From contig NZ_CP021912.1 in assembly GCF_003264115.1 (NCBI RefSeq), positions 1,347,001 through 1,411,000 on the forward strand: a stretch of 64,000 bases of DNA, written 5' to 3'. The notes beneath the pieces are model-generated. The model did no database searches and was not told the origin of the DNA. It saw only the letters and a program-made list of their open reading frames with translations. The translations under genes were made by a program, and so were the position numbers. Source of the stretch: Erythrobacter sp. KY5 (GTDB lineage Bacteria > Pseudomonadota > Alphaproteobacteria > Sphingomonadales > Sphingomonadaceae). This document shows, piece by piece, positions 9,049 through 18,241 of this stretch. Positions within the stretch are counted from its first letter, which is position 1. Each line of letters opens with the position of its first letter.

Positions 9049-9525
9049 TCAAGGAGCCCGGTTGCCGGTCAAGCGATGTCTCTTCTGATCCCTCGACTGA
9101 CGGACGACGATGACGTCGCACGGGGCGTCGCGAACAATTGCATGCGTGTTCGTACCAAGCAGAAGACGTCCGAGATCAAGCCTGTGCGCCGTCACGCAGA
9201 TCACTTCCGCTTCTAGCGACCTGGCGAGCTTCACCACCTCACGCGCAATTGATCCAGACGGCGCGTGCACACCCGCCAGCGAAGTCGAGATTTCGTGGTG
9301 CGCCGCATAGTCGCGAAGCCATCTCTTCGCACCGCTTTGATCGTTCAAATCCCAATTCTTCGGCATTTGCGCCAGATACGAGCGGGGCAGGGGTGTGCGG
9401 ACATGTACAAGATGAATTGCCATCTCGCCGTCAATCGCAAGCGCACGGCATCGCGCGCCCATCAATTCGGATCCGGCCTCGTCCTCCCGATCGAGCGCTA
9501 TCAGAGCAGAGCGGTACACAGGCAT
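9049..9525 (-). CDS. Universal stress protein (UspA family)
   Basis: 158 residues with a Usp fold. The N terminus (YRSALIALDRED) is the first strand carrying the conserved Asp. Near the C terminus, GRLLLGTNTHAIVRDAPCDVIVV matches the ATP-binding pattern G-x2-G-x9-(S/T), with Asn replacing the usual second Gly/Ser in part. The gene follows the CPA2 antiporter gene by 9 bp on the same strand and is almost certainly co-transcribed. Usp proteins often bind nucleotide and tune membrane transporters, so regulation of the antiporter is a reasonable inference. Confidence 0.85.
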   Translation of the reverse strand: MPVYRSALIALDREDEAGSELMGARCRALAIDGEMAIHLVHVRTPLPRSYLAQMPKNWDLNDQSGAKRWLRDYAAHHEISTSLAGVHAPSGSIAREVVKLARSLEAEVICVTAHRLDLGRLLLGTNTHAIVRDAPCDVIVVRQSRDQKRHRLTGNRAP

Positions 9526-9534
9526 GGTCCCTTC

Positions 9535-11274
9535 TCAGATTTCCGTAAGCGGACGTTCTAGTTCAACCACTTGATTGGCAACATCACTGTCGATCCCGAA
9601 CTCGATCAACAGCATTTCCGCCAGTCGCAGACTTCCTTCTATTGTTTCAGGCACCGCGACATGGGCCCCATCGACGAGCAGCTTGTCCGCGTGAGAGACA
9701 TCTCGCGCGCGGGCAAGGATCGGGAGGCGAGGGGCGAGCCGGTGGATTTCGTTTGTCAGAGCCTCGGTTGCGTCCTTGTCGCCGATTGTAATCACGACGG
9801 CGGCCGCTTTGTCGAGCCCTGCCTCGCGCAGAACTTCGAGCCGCGAAGCATCGCCCATGCGCACCGGCCGGCCATCACTTGCAGCCTTGCGCGCCAGCTC
9901 CGGGTCGCGGTCGATCGCGATGTAGCGGATATCCTGACGATCCAGCACATTTGCGATGGTCGCTCCGACCCTGCCATATCCGGCAAGGATCACATGCCCG
10001 CCGATCTCGCTCGCCCACGCGGTTTCCTCAAAGCCGGCTTCCGCCTCGCCGCGTTCGAGCGCGGCACCCACGCGCCGCGCCAGCCAATCCAGTCCCGGCG
10101 TTACCAGCATGGTCAAGCCCACCACGATCAGCATGAATTGCCCGGTGTCAGCGGGCAGCAGGCCCACTGTGATGGAAAGCCCGATGACAAGGAAGCCGAA
10201 CTCGCCCGCTTGCCCGAGCATGATCGCGACTTTGGCCGCCCTGTGCCTCGGCAATCGCCAGGCGAGGCACAGGGCAAAGTTGATCGCGATCTTGATCAGG
10301 ACGAGACCAATCGCGGAGGCAATGATCAAGAGCGGATTGTCGATCACCATCCGCCAGTCGATCCCCATGCCGACCGACAGGAAGAACAGTCCAAGCATCA
10401 GTCCCTTGAACGGCTCGATATCGATCTTCACCTGGTGGCGGAATTCGGTTTCGGCGATCAGCAAACCGGCAAGGAACGCGCCGAGCGCCATCGACAAGCC
10501 GGCAAACCCAGTGAGTGCCGCTGTACCGACCGCGATAAGCAAGATGATTGCGATAAAGGCTTCGCGGCTGTCCGTGCCTGCCACAAGTTGCAGAAGCGGC
10601 CGCAGGGCCAGCCGGCCGACGGCATAGATGGCAGCAATCACGAGGAGCGCCTGGCCTGCGGCGAGCCCGAAGCCGAGCGCAACATTACCGACGGCCATCG
10701 TCCCAAGCACGCTGACTGCAAACAGGATCGGTACAACGGCGAGGTCCTGCATCAGCAGGATCGAGAACGTTGCCCGGCCGCTAGGCGTGCCCAATCGCCC
10801 TTTTTCGATCAGCAGCTGCGTGACTATTGCGGTCGAGGAGAGCGCCAGACAGGCCCCCAGAATTATCGCGGGTGCCGTTGCATTGCCCCATAGCATGGCG
10901 ATGGCCGCGATGATCGCACCGGTTACCAGAATCTGCGCGCTTCCAAGGCCAAAGACCAGTCGTCGCATGGTCCAAAGCCGCTCGAAGGAAAGTTCGAGGC
11001 CGATCACGAACAAAAGGAAGATCACGCCCAACTCGGCAAGGACGGTCACGCCTTCGACGTCGGTGATGACCAGATAGGATACCGGCTCGTAAACATCCGC
11101 CAGGAGGCCCAGTCCGAAGGGGCCGATAAGGCCCCCGACGATGAAATAGCCGATTACGGGGCTGACGAGGCGCTGCAGCAGCGGAACCGCAATCCCCGCT
11201 GCCAGCAGGAAAACGAGAACCTCACGCAGGAAGGGGATATGGACATGTGATTCCATGAATCCTTGTTCGGTCAT
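9535..11274 (-). CDS. CPA2 monovalent cation:proton antiporter with RCK (TrkA-N) domain, KefB/C-like
   Basis: 579 residues (an alternative ATG at 11256 removes six). About twelve membrane segments make up the first 390 residues, with the family run LALSSTAIVTQLL and a Na+/H+-exchanger core. A soluble RCK domain begins at about residue 415 with the Rossmann signature HVILAGYGRVGATIANVL. A nucleotide-binding Asp (IAIDRDPE) and the GDASRLEVL strand follow. Kef-type proteins are K+ efflux systems gated by nucleotide or glutathione adducts; here gating is inferred, not shown. No KefF/KefG ancillary oxidoreductase is adjacent, but a UspA gene is. Confidence 0.9.
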   Translation of the reverse strand: MTEQGFMESHVHIPFLREVLVFLLAAGIAVPLLQRLVSPVIGYFIVGGLIGPFGLGLLADVYEPVSYLVITDVEGVTVLAELGVIFLLFVIGLELSFERLWTMRRLVFGLGSAQILVTGAIIAAIAMLWGNATAPAIILGACLALSSTAIVTQLLIEKGRLGTPSGRATFSILLMQDLAVVPILFAVSVLGTMAVGNVALGFGLAAGQALLVIAAIYAVGRLALRPLLQLVAGTDSREAFIAIILLIAVGTAALTGFAGLSMALGAFLAGLLIAETEFRHQVKIDIEPFKGLMLGLFFLSVGMGIDWRMVIDNPLLIIASAIGLVLIKIAINFALCLAWRLPRHRAAKVAIMLGQAGEFGFLVIGLSITVGLLPADTGQFMLIVVGLTMLVTPGLDWLARRVGAALERGEAEAGFEETAWASEIGGHVILAGYGRVGATIANVLDRQDIRYIAIDRDPELARKAASDGRPVRMGDASRLEVLREAGLDKAAAVVITIGDKDATEALTNEIHRLAPRLPILARARDVSHADKLLVDGAHVAVPETIEGSLRLAEMLLIEFGIDSDVANQVVELERPLTEI

Positions 11275-11626
11275 AGCTTGGCCAGTTGCAAGCTAAGTTA
11301 CCGGTGCAATTACGGATTAACGCATCCATGCTGAAAGTGAGGATGAGCTCAGCCAACGCCTGGCAAACCGCTGTGTCCGTAATCAGGGCCAGCGACCGAA
11401 TGTCCGCTTCGTCAACAGGCTCACCGGAAAGCGGACTGACCGCTTTAGCCCAGTTCAAGTCATCGACGAACGTCTTAGACGGGGTGGGGAGCGGATTGTC
11501 TGCTTTCGAGGATCCAAGGAAAGAGAGCGGACTCAGCTTCTTTGGTATCGACACCGCCCCAGAAATTTGGCGTTGTGACTTGGATGTCATAGAAGCATAG
11601 TGTATTAATTCACTAAGGCGGTTGAA
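11275..11626. other. Gene-poor 350-bp stretch, probably noncoding
   Basis: This stretch lies between the divergent CPA2 and DUF5694 genes. A frame on the minus strand (about 11590 to 11222) and one on the plus strand (11286-11600) are open, but neither has a ribosome binding site or a recognisable domain, and the first would run 35-50 bp into the antiporter start. Short GCGGACATTC-like words (for example around 11394-11408) recur in the gene-poor regions near 18.6 and 20.8 kb. It must hold both promoters. Confidence 0.5.
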
Positions 11627-12715
11627 ATGATTAGATGTGTCGCGATTCTGTTTGTGGTGTGGTTCCAAATGACTTCCCTAAACGCTCAACCATATGAACC
11701 AGCTTTTCAGCCCGATGAGATGGAAGATCGTCCGGCGGGACCGCCGAACGAAGTCTTGGTTCTGGGTACACCTCACTTGAGAGATCTCCCGGATAACTTT
11801 CAACCGAATATGGTCGGTCCGATTATTGAAAATCTCGCGAATTGGTCCCCGGATTTTATTGCGATCGAAAATACTTCCGGCCTGAGATGCGCGGCGATGA
11901 AACAGATGCCATCGAGGTTCCAACCATCCACAGTCTCGCGCTGGTGCTACGATACCTTTGCTGCAGGGATGGCTTCCGGATTGGATGTCTATGAAGCTAA
12001 CGCTCAGATCGAAGACAGATTGGAAAAACGCGAGGAAGGTTTTTCCGCCGAAGATCGGCGGCGCAATGCGTTGCTCTTTCTAGCCGCCGGAGAGCCAGCA
12101 TCCGCCCTGGTCCAGTGGCTGTATCTACAGATAGAAGAACGGATAGCCGCAGACGGACTGACCGAAGAGTTGGTGACTGGACTCGAACGCGCCCAGAATT
12201 ACCAAAACGAGGTGAACCTCATCGCTGCACCTGTGGCCGTGCGCTCAGGCTTGGAACGGCTTTGGAGCGTTGATGCGCAGGACTTTTATGCTGGCAAAGG
12301 TGATGGTGACGATGAGGCATATGCCGCAGCGATCACTACTGCTTGGAATAATCCAGCGGGCGAAAAGCGCAGCAAAAAGGACGATGCCCTAAAATCTGCG
12401 CTTGGCGAGCCAGACGGCCTTCTGGATTTGTATCGAGCTTTCAATGCGCCCGAATACGCAGCTCTTGCCTATGCATCAGATTTTGGCGCGGCGCTCGTTG
12501 AACCCTCTCCCGGCCGGTATGGCCGCAGGTATGTCTCCTACTGGGAAACTCGCAACCTTCGCATGGTTGCAAACATGCGCGAAGTGCTGGGTAGGTCGCC
12601 CGGTTCAAAGATGCTCGCGATCGTGGGTGTCTCGCACAAGGGATACTACGAAGCGTACCTTTCCCAAATGCGTGATGTTGAGTTAATCGACGTGCTACCA
12701 ATGCTGAGTGAGTAG
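11627..12715 (+). CDS. Exported DUF5694-type protein
   Basis: 362 residues with a signal peptide (MIRCVAILFVVWFQ through LNAQ). The first strand of the mature protein is EVLVLGTPHLRDLP (about residues 43-56), and near the end there is MLAIVGVSHKGYYEAYL. Together these are the paired His-containing motifs of DUF5694, a family distantly like TraB/ChaN. The middle is helical and rich in charged residues (EKREEGFSAEDRRRNALLF). No enzymatic activity is established for the family; conserved GTPH and GVSH motifs suggest a hydrolase or metal site. Codon use looks slightly more AT-rich than its neighbours. Confidence 0.7.
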   Translation: MIRCVAILFVVWFQMTSLNAQPYEPAFQPDEMEDRPAGPPNEVLVLGTPHLRDLPDNFQPNMVGPIIENLANWSPDFIAIENTSGLRCAAMKQMPSRFQPSTVSRWCYDTFAAGMASGLDVYEANAQIEDRLEKREEGFSAEDRRRNALLFLAAGEPASALVQWLYLQIEERIAADGLTEELVTGLERAQNYQNEVNLIAAPVAVRSGLERLWSVDAQDFYAGKGDGDDEAYAAAITTAWNNPAGEKRSKKDDALKSALGEPDGLLDLYRAFNAPEYAALAYASDFGAALVEPSPGRYGRRYVSYWETRNLRMVANMREVLGRSPGSKMLAIVGVSHKGYYEAYLSQMRDVELIDVLPMLSE

Positions 12716-12891
12716 TTGAGGCGAAACGCTGTTCGCCGATGTCGGCTTTTGGGTGTCGCCGACGATGAAGGAAATGACCGAGATCAGGGTCGTAACCTGA
12801 AAGGCAGCTTTTCGCCTTTTTGTGGCCAGAGCCGGACGGTCCGTAGCCGGCCCGTAGAGTTACACGGTTCGCGGTGTTAATCTGGAGTTGC

Positions 12892-14433
12892 TCACTCAGC
12901 CGGCTGCGGCGCGAGTTCGTTTGCTGTAGTCATTTTTCCGAGGGCAGGGGACAACCGAACCGCGCTTGCAATCAGCCCGAGAGCGCATGCGGCGATGACC
13001 GCGTTCACCAGCATTGATGTTGCGTCACCTGACCAGGACACCGCCATGTTTACGCAAACAGCGATTACCAACAGGCCAGCACTGATGAGCCATATGAACT
13101 TTACAATGACGACTGGCTGTTTCGAGAAGTAAACCGCTGCCAAACCGAGTGCCCAAAGCGCCAGACAGATCGGTGCCATAGGCAGCGTCATTCCACTTGT
13201 CGCCATCACAGCACCCGCTGCCAGGGAAAGCGTCAGACCGGTTGTCATACCCCGCCATGCCGCCTCTGTTTTCAGCTTCGGCTGACCCTGCTGCATCTTG
13301 CGCTTGAACCAGATCATCATTCCTGTGCTGGTGATATAGGTCAGCGCGAGTGCAAGGACAAAGTACAGCAGCTTTATCGGATAGCCTCCGAAGGTGCCGT
13401 AATGCAGGGGCTGAACTGCGCCGAATATACGGGCGCCTACCTCGCTTCCGCGTCCTCCGAACTTCTCAAGAAACTCTCCGTTGTTGCGGTAAATGTCGGA
13501 GGATCGCATGGAAAGAATGCCATTTTCGCCATAGACGATCGAGGTTGTCTGACCGCTGTCCTTCGGGTTGTTTGCGACCAACAAGGCGAACGAGCGACCC
13601 GGTTGTTCCGATCGACGCAGCATCGAGGCATAGTCCGGCGAACTTTCCATAGGAGGCGCACCCTCGATAGCTTGAGGGCCGTTGATTGCTGAGATCGCTT
13701 TCTCGGTATCGCCTTCAAACGCCACGAAAGCGAGTGCTGAAACGGTGATACCCGCCACTCCAAGGAACGCTCCGGTGAAAGTCAGTACAAGGTGATAAGG
13801 CAGTCCCCAAACGCTCAACCGGTTGTGCATGTCTGTCCATGCCAGACGCGCATTTCGATCGAGCCGCATTTTGAACGCGTCTTTAAAAATGGTCGGGTGT
13901 GCAAAGATTCCGGACAGAATAAGCGTGAACATCACCACGCCCACGAGACCGACGAGATAACGGCCCCACGGCCTTGGTAAGTGCAAGACGGTATGCAGAT
14001 CCTCAATGAAGTGGGCATAAGGCGCATCGATCTCGCTTAGGAGTTCGCCGCTGTTTGGGTCCACTATCCAGTCGGTCGATATCAGCTCGCTTTGAGCATC
14101 AGGACGCTCATTGAGGCGCACGGTGGTGTAGTTCTTGAATTCGTCAGGCGCGTAGAGCACCACGTTGAGTATCTCATTACCCGGCTTCAGCTGGGCCTCG
14201 GCATTGTGTGCCGCTTTGGCCGCGATTTCAGGGGAGATGCTTTTCGAAGTGGCGACACCGCGATTTTCCCAAAGGGATATTTCGGGCACGAATAGCGTGA
14301 ATGCTCCTGTTACGCTGACGATATAGATCAGTGCTGCAAGACCCAGTCCCAGCACCGAATGCGAGTCGATCATGCGACGCACGAAGGAGCCCTGCTTTTC
14401 GCCATCAGCGGCCGCTGCCAATTGGTCGGTCAT
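12892..14433 (-). CDS. PepSY-associated TM-helix protein (siderophore-iron reductase-like)
   Basis: 513 residues from ATG 14433. The first TM helix (residues 22-45) is followed by a long periplasmic PepSY-containing loop. Four or more TM helices come next, including one with VVMFTLILSGIFAHP, whose His is conserved and a likely haem ligand in PepSY_TM proteins. The ATG overlaps the TGA of the small membrane gene upstream (ATGA), so the two are coupled. PepSY_TM proteins next to TonB receptors often act as inner-membrane reductases for iron-siderophore complexes. Here this is inferred from family and from the receptor 660 bp away, divergently transcribed. Confidence 0.82.
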   Translation of the reverse strand: MTDQLAAAADGEKQGSFVRRMIDSHSVLGLGLAALIYIVSVTGAFTLFVPEISLWENRGVATSKSISPEIAAKAAHNAEAQLKPGNEILNVVLYAPDEFKNYTTVRLNERPDAQSELISTDWIVDPNSGELLSEIDAPYAHFIEDLHTVLHLPRPWGRYLVGLVGVVMFTLILSGIFAHPTIFKDAFKMRLDRNARLAWTDMHNRLSVWGLPYHLVLTFTGAFLGVAGITVSALAFVAFEGDTEKAISAINGPQAIEGAPPMESSPDYASMLRRSEQPGRSFALLVANNPKDSGQTTSIVYGENGILSMRSSDIYRNNGEFLEKFGGRGSEVGARIFGAVQPLHYGTFGGYPIKLLYFVLALALTYITSTGMMIWFKRKMQQGQPKLKTEAAWRGMTTGLTLSLAAGAVMATSGMTLPMAPICLALWALGLAAVYFSKQPVVIVKFIWLISAGLLVIAVCVNMAVSWSGDATSMLVNAVIAACALGLIASAVRLSPALGKMTTANELAPQPAE

Positions 14434-14972
14434 AACAGGAAGAAAACTCCAAAGGTAATGATCGAAACGACGATTGGCACCAGCATGACGCGCCACAGGT
14501 TGAGATCGACAGTCGCGTGAAGCGCGCCAATCGACCAGAATAGCGGAGTGGAGAGGCCCCCGATAAATAACCGTGTGAGCTCCGTGGCCCAGGGTTTGGT
14601 GGCAATCAGCAAGCTGAGGCCGAGTGCTGCGATCAGGTAAAGTGGGCCTGCGGAGATCAGTTTTGCAGTCAGTCGCCACTTCGACCCGCTAGGAGGCGTC
14701 GGCATCCGCCGGGTTGAACGTGGGACGCGATCATGGCCGATTGCCTGCGCACGAAAGAACGGGTGCAGGATGAGGATGTAGGCGGCAACTGAGATCGTCG
14801 TGAGTGCCCAGGTGATGCCCAGTTCCCATCCGAGGCCTTGCCCCATCAGCCAAACCGATGCGGCGAACAGCAAAAGACTGCTCAACCAGATACCGAAGTT
14901 CTGGCGCTTCTGCGCTTCGCGCAAGATTGCGACGCCCGCCAATTGTGCAATGATTCCGCCAGACACAAACAT
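14430..14972 (-). CDS. Small membrane protein of the PepSY operon
   Basis: 180 residues from ATG 14972, which has TGGGGAC 6-12 bases upstream; a TTG at 14984 would add four residues. There are five hydrophobic segments, for example IAQLAGVAIL, SSLLLFAASVWLMG, ISVAAYILILH, LYLIAALGLSLLI and IVVSIITFGVFFLL. It resembles the DUF3325/DUF3649-like small membrane partners often encoded beside PepSY_TM proteins, but I cannot assign a family firmly. It is first in its transcript and lies divergent to the TonB receptor, so the 118-bp gap between them should carry both promoters. Confidence 0.65.
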   Translation of the reverse strand: MFVSGGIIAQLAGVAILREAQKRQNFGIWLSSLLLFAASVWLMGQGLGWELGITWALTTISVAAYILILHPFFRAQAIGHDRVPRSTRRMPTPPSGSKWRLTAKLISAGPLYLIAALGLSLLIATKPWATELTRLFIGGLSTPLFWSIGALHATVDLNLWRVMLVPIVVSIITFGVFFLL

Positions 14973-15025
14973 TCGAGTCCCCAAAAAGCTGAACCCTCAT
15001 AATTTCTTCTGCATACCTTGTAAAT

Positions 15026-15038
15026 GCTAATCATTTGC
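15026..15038. promoter_or_regulatory. Fur-like dyad A upstream of the TonB receptor
   Basis: GCTAATCATTTGC is an imperfect 6-1-6 dyad centred at 15032. It matches the same pattern (GCNAAYSAYTYGC) as two further sites at 15058-15070 and 18228-18240. Its geometry resembles Fur boxes. It lies 53 bp before the GTG start of the receptor, within the divergent promoter region. Confidence 0.55.
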
Positions 15039-15056
15039 AATAGCGGAGTGACTTAC

Positions 15057-15071
15057 TGCGAACGACTCGCA
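15057..15071. promoter_or_regulatory. Fur-like dyad B upstream of the TonB receptor
   Basis: TGCGAACGACTCGCA is a dyad with perfect 5-base outer arms, centred at 15064, exactly 32 bp (three helical turns) from the centre of dyad A. It differs at only two of 15 positions from the site upstream of the lipoprotein gene at 18227-18241. Confidence 0.55.
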
Positions 15072-15090
15072 GCATATGTAGGGGTGTCTC

Positions 15091-17295
15091 GTGCGTTTCA
15101 ATCTTCTAAATTCGGCCTCGTGTGCCGTTATCGCAGCGGTCGCTTCAACAAGTGCTCTGGCAGAGACCAGTTCGGTCGAAGGATCGGCAGACGTCCTCGA
15201 TGACGATCAGCCGGTTATCATCGTGACCGGGCAAAAAACCGAGCAGTCGCTTCAGGACGTCACCGCGAGCGTCGATGTGACGACCGCTGAGGAGATTGCA
15301 CGCGAGCCGATCATCGACCTGTTCGACATTGTAGAGCGCATCCCGAACGTCACCGCGTCCTTTGGCGAGCAGGGTTTTGCCATCCGCGGGATCGACCAAA
15401 GGGGCATTGGAGGCACGGGCGCGACCCTCATCGTGTTTGTCGATGATAGTCCGCTCAGCAATCAGACTGCTTTCTTTGGGCCGACAGACAGTTGGGATCT
15501 GGGACAGGTCGAAGTCTTTCGCGGTCCGCAATCGACCAATTTTGGGCGCAACGCTTTAGCCGGGGCAATTTATCTGCGCACCCAGGACCCAACCTACGAG
15601 TGGGATTTTAGGCTGCGCGGGGAGGTGGGCGATAATGGGCAACGCCAAGCGGCGATTGCGGGCGGCGGCCCAATCATCGACGATGTGCTCGCCTTTCGTG
15701 TTGCTGCCAATTATCGCGAAAGCGATGGTTTCGTGTTCAACACCTTCTTGAACGAAGAATACGACAACACCGAACTCACCACCGGTCGCTTCAAGCTCCT
15801 GTTCGAGCCGACCGACAACCTCTCGATCATCTCGACCTCATCCTACACCGAGAATTTCGCAGGTGAGGACGGGATCGACCCGACCAATGGTAATCCCGGC
15901 AATCCTGTTTCACCCGAGGACGTCATTCGTGAGGTCGCCGTCGACGCACCGGGGCTTGAGGGAACAGAGACCTTCATCCAATCGATCAATGCGACCTGGG
16001 ATGTTTCCGATCGCGTTCAAATTCAGTCGATCACAACTTATCAGGATACCGATTATGTTCGCCAAGAAGACTTCGACGGTACGCCTGCGCCGATAGCGGC
16101 GCTGGATCGAACCGGCGCTGATGAGGCCTTTTCGCACGAACTCCGGGTCAAGTATTTTGGCGATCGTCTCACCGTGGCAGGCGGTGCCTATTTCTTCACT
16201 AACGAAGATGGGTTCACGGACAATTTCACCGTTCCGGCGACCGCGGTGAACCCGGCATTGCCCGCTAGCATTCTTATCAACCGCGTGGCGCAGACCACCA
16301 ATGAAACGACGAATTATGCTGTCTTCGCGGACGGTGAGTTTGCCCTGAACGACGCGGTCGATCTGTTGTTCGGATTTCGGTACGATCACGAGGAATTCGA
16401 AAACACGGCGATCGCAGACACATCGACTGTAGACCCGCTTCCTCCAGGATTCGTATTCCTCGCGGCGCTGCTTGGACAAACCGAGGCGATTACCGAGGCC
16501 GAATACGAAGCCTTTCTGCCCAAATTCGGTGTGCGTTGGAACATCAATCCGGACGCCAATATCGCCTTCGTGTCGCAACGCGCTTATCGCGCTGGTGGAG
16601 CGCAAATCTCGGTTCTGGACGGAGCGGTGAACGAGTTCGATCCCGAGTTCTTGTGGAATTACGAGCTTTCGGCCCGTACCATCTGGCTTGACGGGCGGCT
16701 GCGTTGGAATGCCAACATCTTCTATTCGGATTGGAGCGACCAGCAGGTGCTTGAACCGCTCCCTGGAATTTCGGATTTCTTCCGAACGGTCAATGCCGGC
16801 GAGTCCACCCTTTACGGCTTTGAGACGGACTTCAGTTTCGATGCGAGTGACGAGATCGAAATCTATGGCGGCCTCGGCTACTCTTTCACCGAATTCGACG
16901 ACTTTCAAAATGGCCGTTTCGACCCAGCACTGCCTGCGAGCGAGACCAACCAGGAAAATTTCGCAGGCAACCGCTTCCCCTTCGCCCCGCGTTGGTCAGC
17001 GAACTTCGGGGTCGCCTACGCTCAGGAGCAGGGGCTGTTTGGCGGCGTGGACGCAAACTATCAGTCAGACGTCTTCAACTCCTCGGAGAACTTTGCGATC
17101 AATCGGTGCTGCCAACGCATCCTGGTCAATGCACGCATCGGCTACACGTGGCGAAACTTCAGCCTGAGCGCCTATGTTCGCAATGCGTTCGATGAACAGT
17201 ATTTCTCGTTCCTCGACGCTTCGGCCCCCGGAGAGGAATTTTCCCGTCTGGGTGACCCGCGTACATTCGCAATCCGACTGGACGCAGACTTCTGA
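15091..17295 (+). CDS. TonB-dependent outer-membrane receptor
   Basis: 734 residues from a GTG start with AGGGGTG upstream. The signal peptide runs from MRFNLLN to SALA. The TonB box (VIIVTGQKTE, about residues 44-53) is followed by the plug domain, with FAIRGIDQRG and the conserved VEVFRGPQSTNFGRNALAGAI. A 22-strand-type beta-barrel follows and ends in a terminal Phe after RTFAIRLDAD. It imports a large substrate such as a ferric siderophore using TonB energy. The ligand is unknown. Two tandem Fur-like dyads in front, the divergent PepSY operon, and a lipoprotein gene with a matching dyad converging on it suggest iron-repressed expression. Confidence 0.93.
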   Translation: MRFNLLNSASCAVIAAVASTSALAETSSVEGSADVLDDDQPVIIVTGQKTEQSLQDVTASVDVTTAEEIAREPIIDLFDIVERIPNVTASFGEQGFAIRGIDQRGIGGTGATLIVFVDDSPLSNQTAFFGPTDSWDLGQVEVFRGPQSTNFGRNALAGAIYLRTQDPTYEWDFRLRGEVGDNGQRQAAIAGGGPIIDDVLAFRVAANYRESDGFVFNTFLNEEYDNTELTTGRFKLLFEPTDNLSIISTSSYTENFAGEDGIDPTNGNPGNPVSPEDVIREVAVDAPGLEGTETFIQSINATWDVSDRVQIQSITTYQDTDYVRQEDFDGTPAPIAALDRTGADEAFSHELRVKYFGDRLTVAGGAYFFTNEDGFTDNFTVPATAVNPALPASILINRVAQTTNETTNYAVFADGEFALNDAVDLLFGFRYDHEEFENTAIADTSTVDPLPPGFVFLAALLGQTEAITEAEYEAFLPKFGVRWNINPDANIAFVSQRAYRAGGAQISVLDGAVNEFDPEFLWNYELSARTIWLDGRLRWNANIFYSDWSDQQVLEPLPGISDFFRTVNAGESTLYGFETDFSFDASDEIEIYGGLGYSFTEFDDFQNGRFDPALPASETNQENFAGNRFPFAPRWSANFGVAYAQEQGLFGGVDANYQSDVFNSSENFAINRCCQRILVNARIGYTWRNFSLSAYVRNAFDEQYFSFLDASAPGEEFSRLGDPRTFAIRLDADF

Positions 17296-17307
17296 AGGAA
17301 GCAGGTT

Positions 17308-17342
17308 GGACGGCGAGGCGGTAAACACTCGCCCCGCCGTCC
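17308..17342. terminator. Bidirectional hairpin between the receptor and lipoprotein genes
   Basis: GGACGGCG (17308-17315) pairs with CGCCGTCC (17335-17342), extended by GGCG/CGCC after one mismatch, giving a 12-bp stem with one mismatch. It fills the 53-bp gap between two convergent genes. No strong T-run is present. Confidence 0.55.
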
Positions 17343-17348
17343 ATCATC

Positions 17349-18173
17349 TCACCGTGCAGGCAGAGCAAGAAGAAAGGCCGAGCCAGAAGCAGTCAGGGCG
17401 CTTTGGTCTGCATCGAGCTTTGGCGGCATTTCTGCGCCAGGATATGCTTTTGCCAGAAGCGCCAATGCTGCGGTCAGGCGCGCATGCAGGTCCGCGTCCG
17501 CTTGTTTGATCTCGCTGTCTGACGCCGCGAAGATCACTTCTGCCGCTTTGTAGAAGCCATAGCCATCAAGGTAGGGCGGATAGATGCCGTCGCTCGCGGC
17601 TTGTCGGTACATCGAGATTGCACGATCGATCTGGTCGGCGACCACGCCCGCTTCGACCATCGCGTCGCTTGTCCCGTCGTCCGGCGCTTTTCCAGCGGCA
17701 GCTCGCAATGCTGACACAATTGCGTTGAAGCGCTCGTTTATCTGCGCTTCGCTCTCCCCGTTCAGGACCGCCGCCGAAGCGTCGCTGAACAAGGGTTTGA
17801 AGTCGTCTACGCCAAGCTCCGAGAAAACCGGGTCCATATTGAGCAGCACCTCTGACACGGGGTGAGCGAACATCTCAGCCGCTTCATCGGTTCTTCCGAT
17901 TGCAAAAGCGTCGCGTGCGGCAATTGCGTGAGCCTCGGCTACTGCAAGCGCCGAGCCGTATTCGACCGGATCGGTGCTTGCAGAAGCGAAGTCGACACCG
18001 CCTTCTCCGCTCTCACCACCTTCTCCGCCTTCGCCCGGGCCCATTTCTCCGGGCTGGGAGGATTGCGAGGCGTCAGAAGTTGCCACAGGCTCATCCGAGC
18101 ATCCGGCTAGCCCCGCGCCAGCAAGCGCCGTCGCCAAACCTAGTCCCGCCCATACCTTCAGTTCCACTTTCAT
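17349..18173 (-). CDS. Lipoprotein of the iron-type island, unknown family
   Basis: 274 residues from ATG 18173. The signal peptide ends in a lipobox (GAGLAGC, Cys at about residue 25). A Gly/Glu-rich linker (GEGGEGGESGEGG) tethers a helical domain that begins around residue 60 (EYGSALAVAEAHAIAARDAFAIG). HPVSEVLLNMDPVFSELG and DQIDRAISMYRQAA suggest a helical bundle. It resembles imelysin/EfeO-like periplasmic proteins in style, but the GxHxxE signature is not visible, so no family is claimed. A 15-bp dyad nearly identical to the one before the TonB receptor lies 54 bp upstream of its start, implying shared regulation. Confidence 0.75.
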   Translation of the reverse strand: MKVELKVWAGLGLATALAGAGLAGCSDEPVATSDASQSSQPGEMGPGEGGEGGESGEGGVDFASASTDPVEYGSALAVAEAHAIAARDAFAIGRTDEAAEMFAHPVSEVLLNMDPVFSELGVDDFKPLFSDASAAVLNGESEAQINERFNAIVSALRAAAGKAPDDGTSDAMVEAGVVADQIDRAISMYRQAASDGIYPPYLDGYGFYKAAEVIFAASDSEIKQADADLHARLTAALALLAKAYPGAEMPPKLDADQSALTASGSAFLLALPAR

Positions 18174-18226
18174 CGCAATCCTTTCACAACAACCACACTG
18201 GAAGCAGTAGTGGCTTCGGCGCGTAT

Positions 18227-18241
18227 TGCAAACGATTCGCA
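18227..18241. promoter_or_regulatory. Fur-like dyad C upstream of the lipoprotein gene
   Basis: TGCAAACGATTCGCA, centred at 18234, 54-68 bp upstream of the lipoprotein start. It matches dyad B at 13 of 15 positions and shares GCNAAYSAYTYGC with dyad A, linking the lipoprotein to the TonB receptor regulon. Confidence 0.55.

Noticed and set aside
9571..10893. Long plus-strand open frame (440 codons) over the CPA2 gene
   Set aside because: Antisense to an antiporter with clear TM and RCK motifs; its product is charged, repetitive and has no domain. It arises from the codon bias of the real gene.
11222..11590. Minus-strand frame in the CPA2/DUF5694 gap as a gene
   Set aside because: No ribosome binding site or domain, and it would run well into the CPA2 start; it carries GCGGACATTC words typical of the repeat-bearing noncoding DNA.
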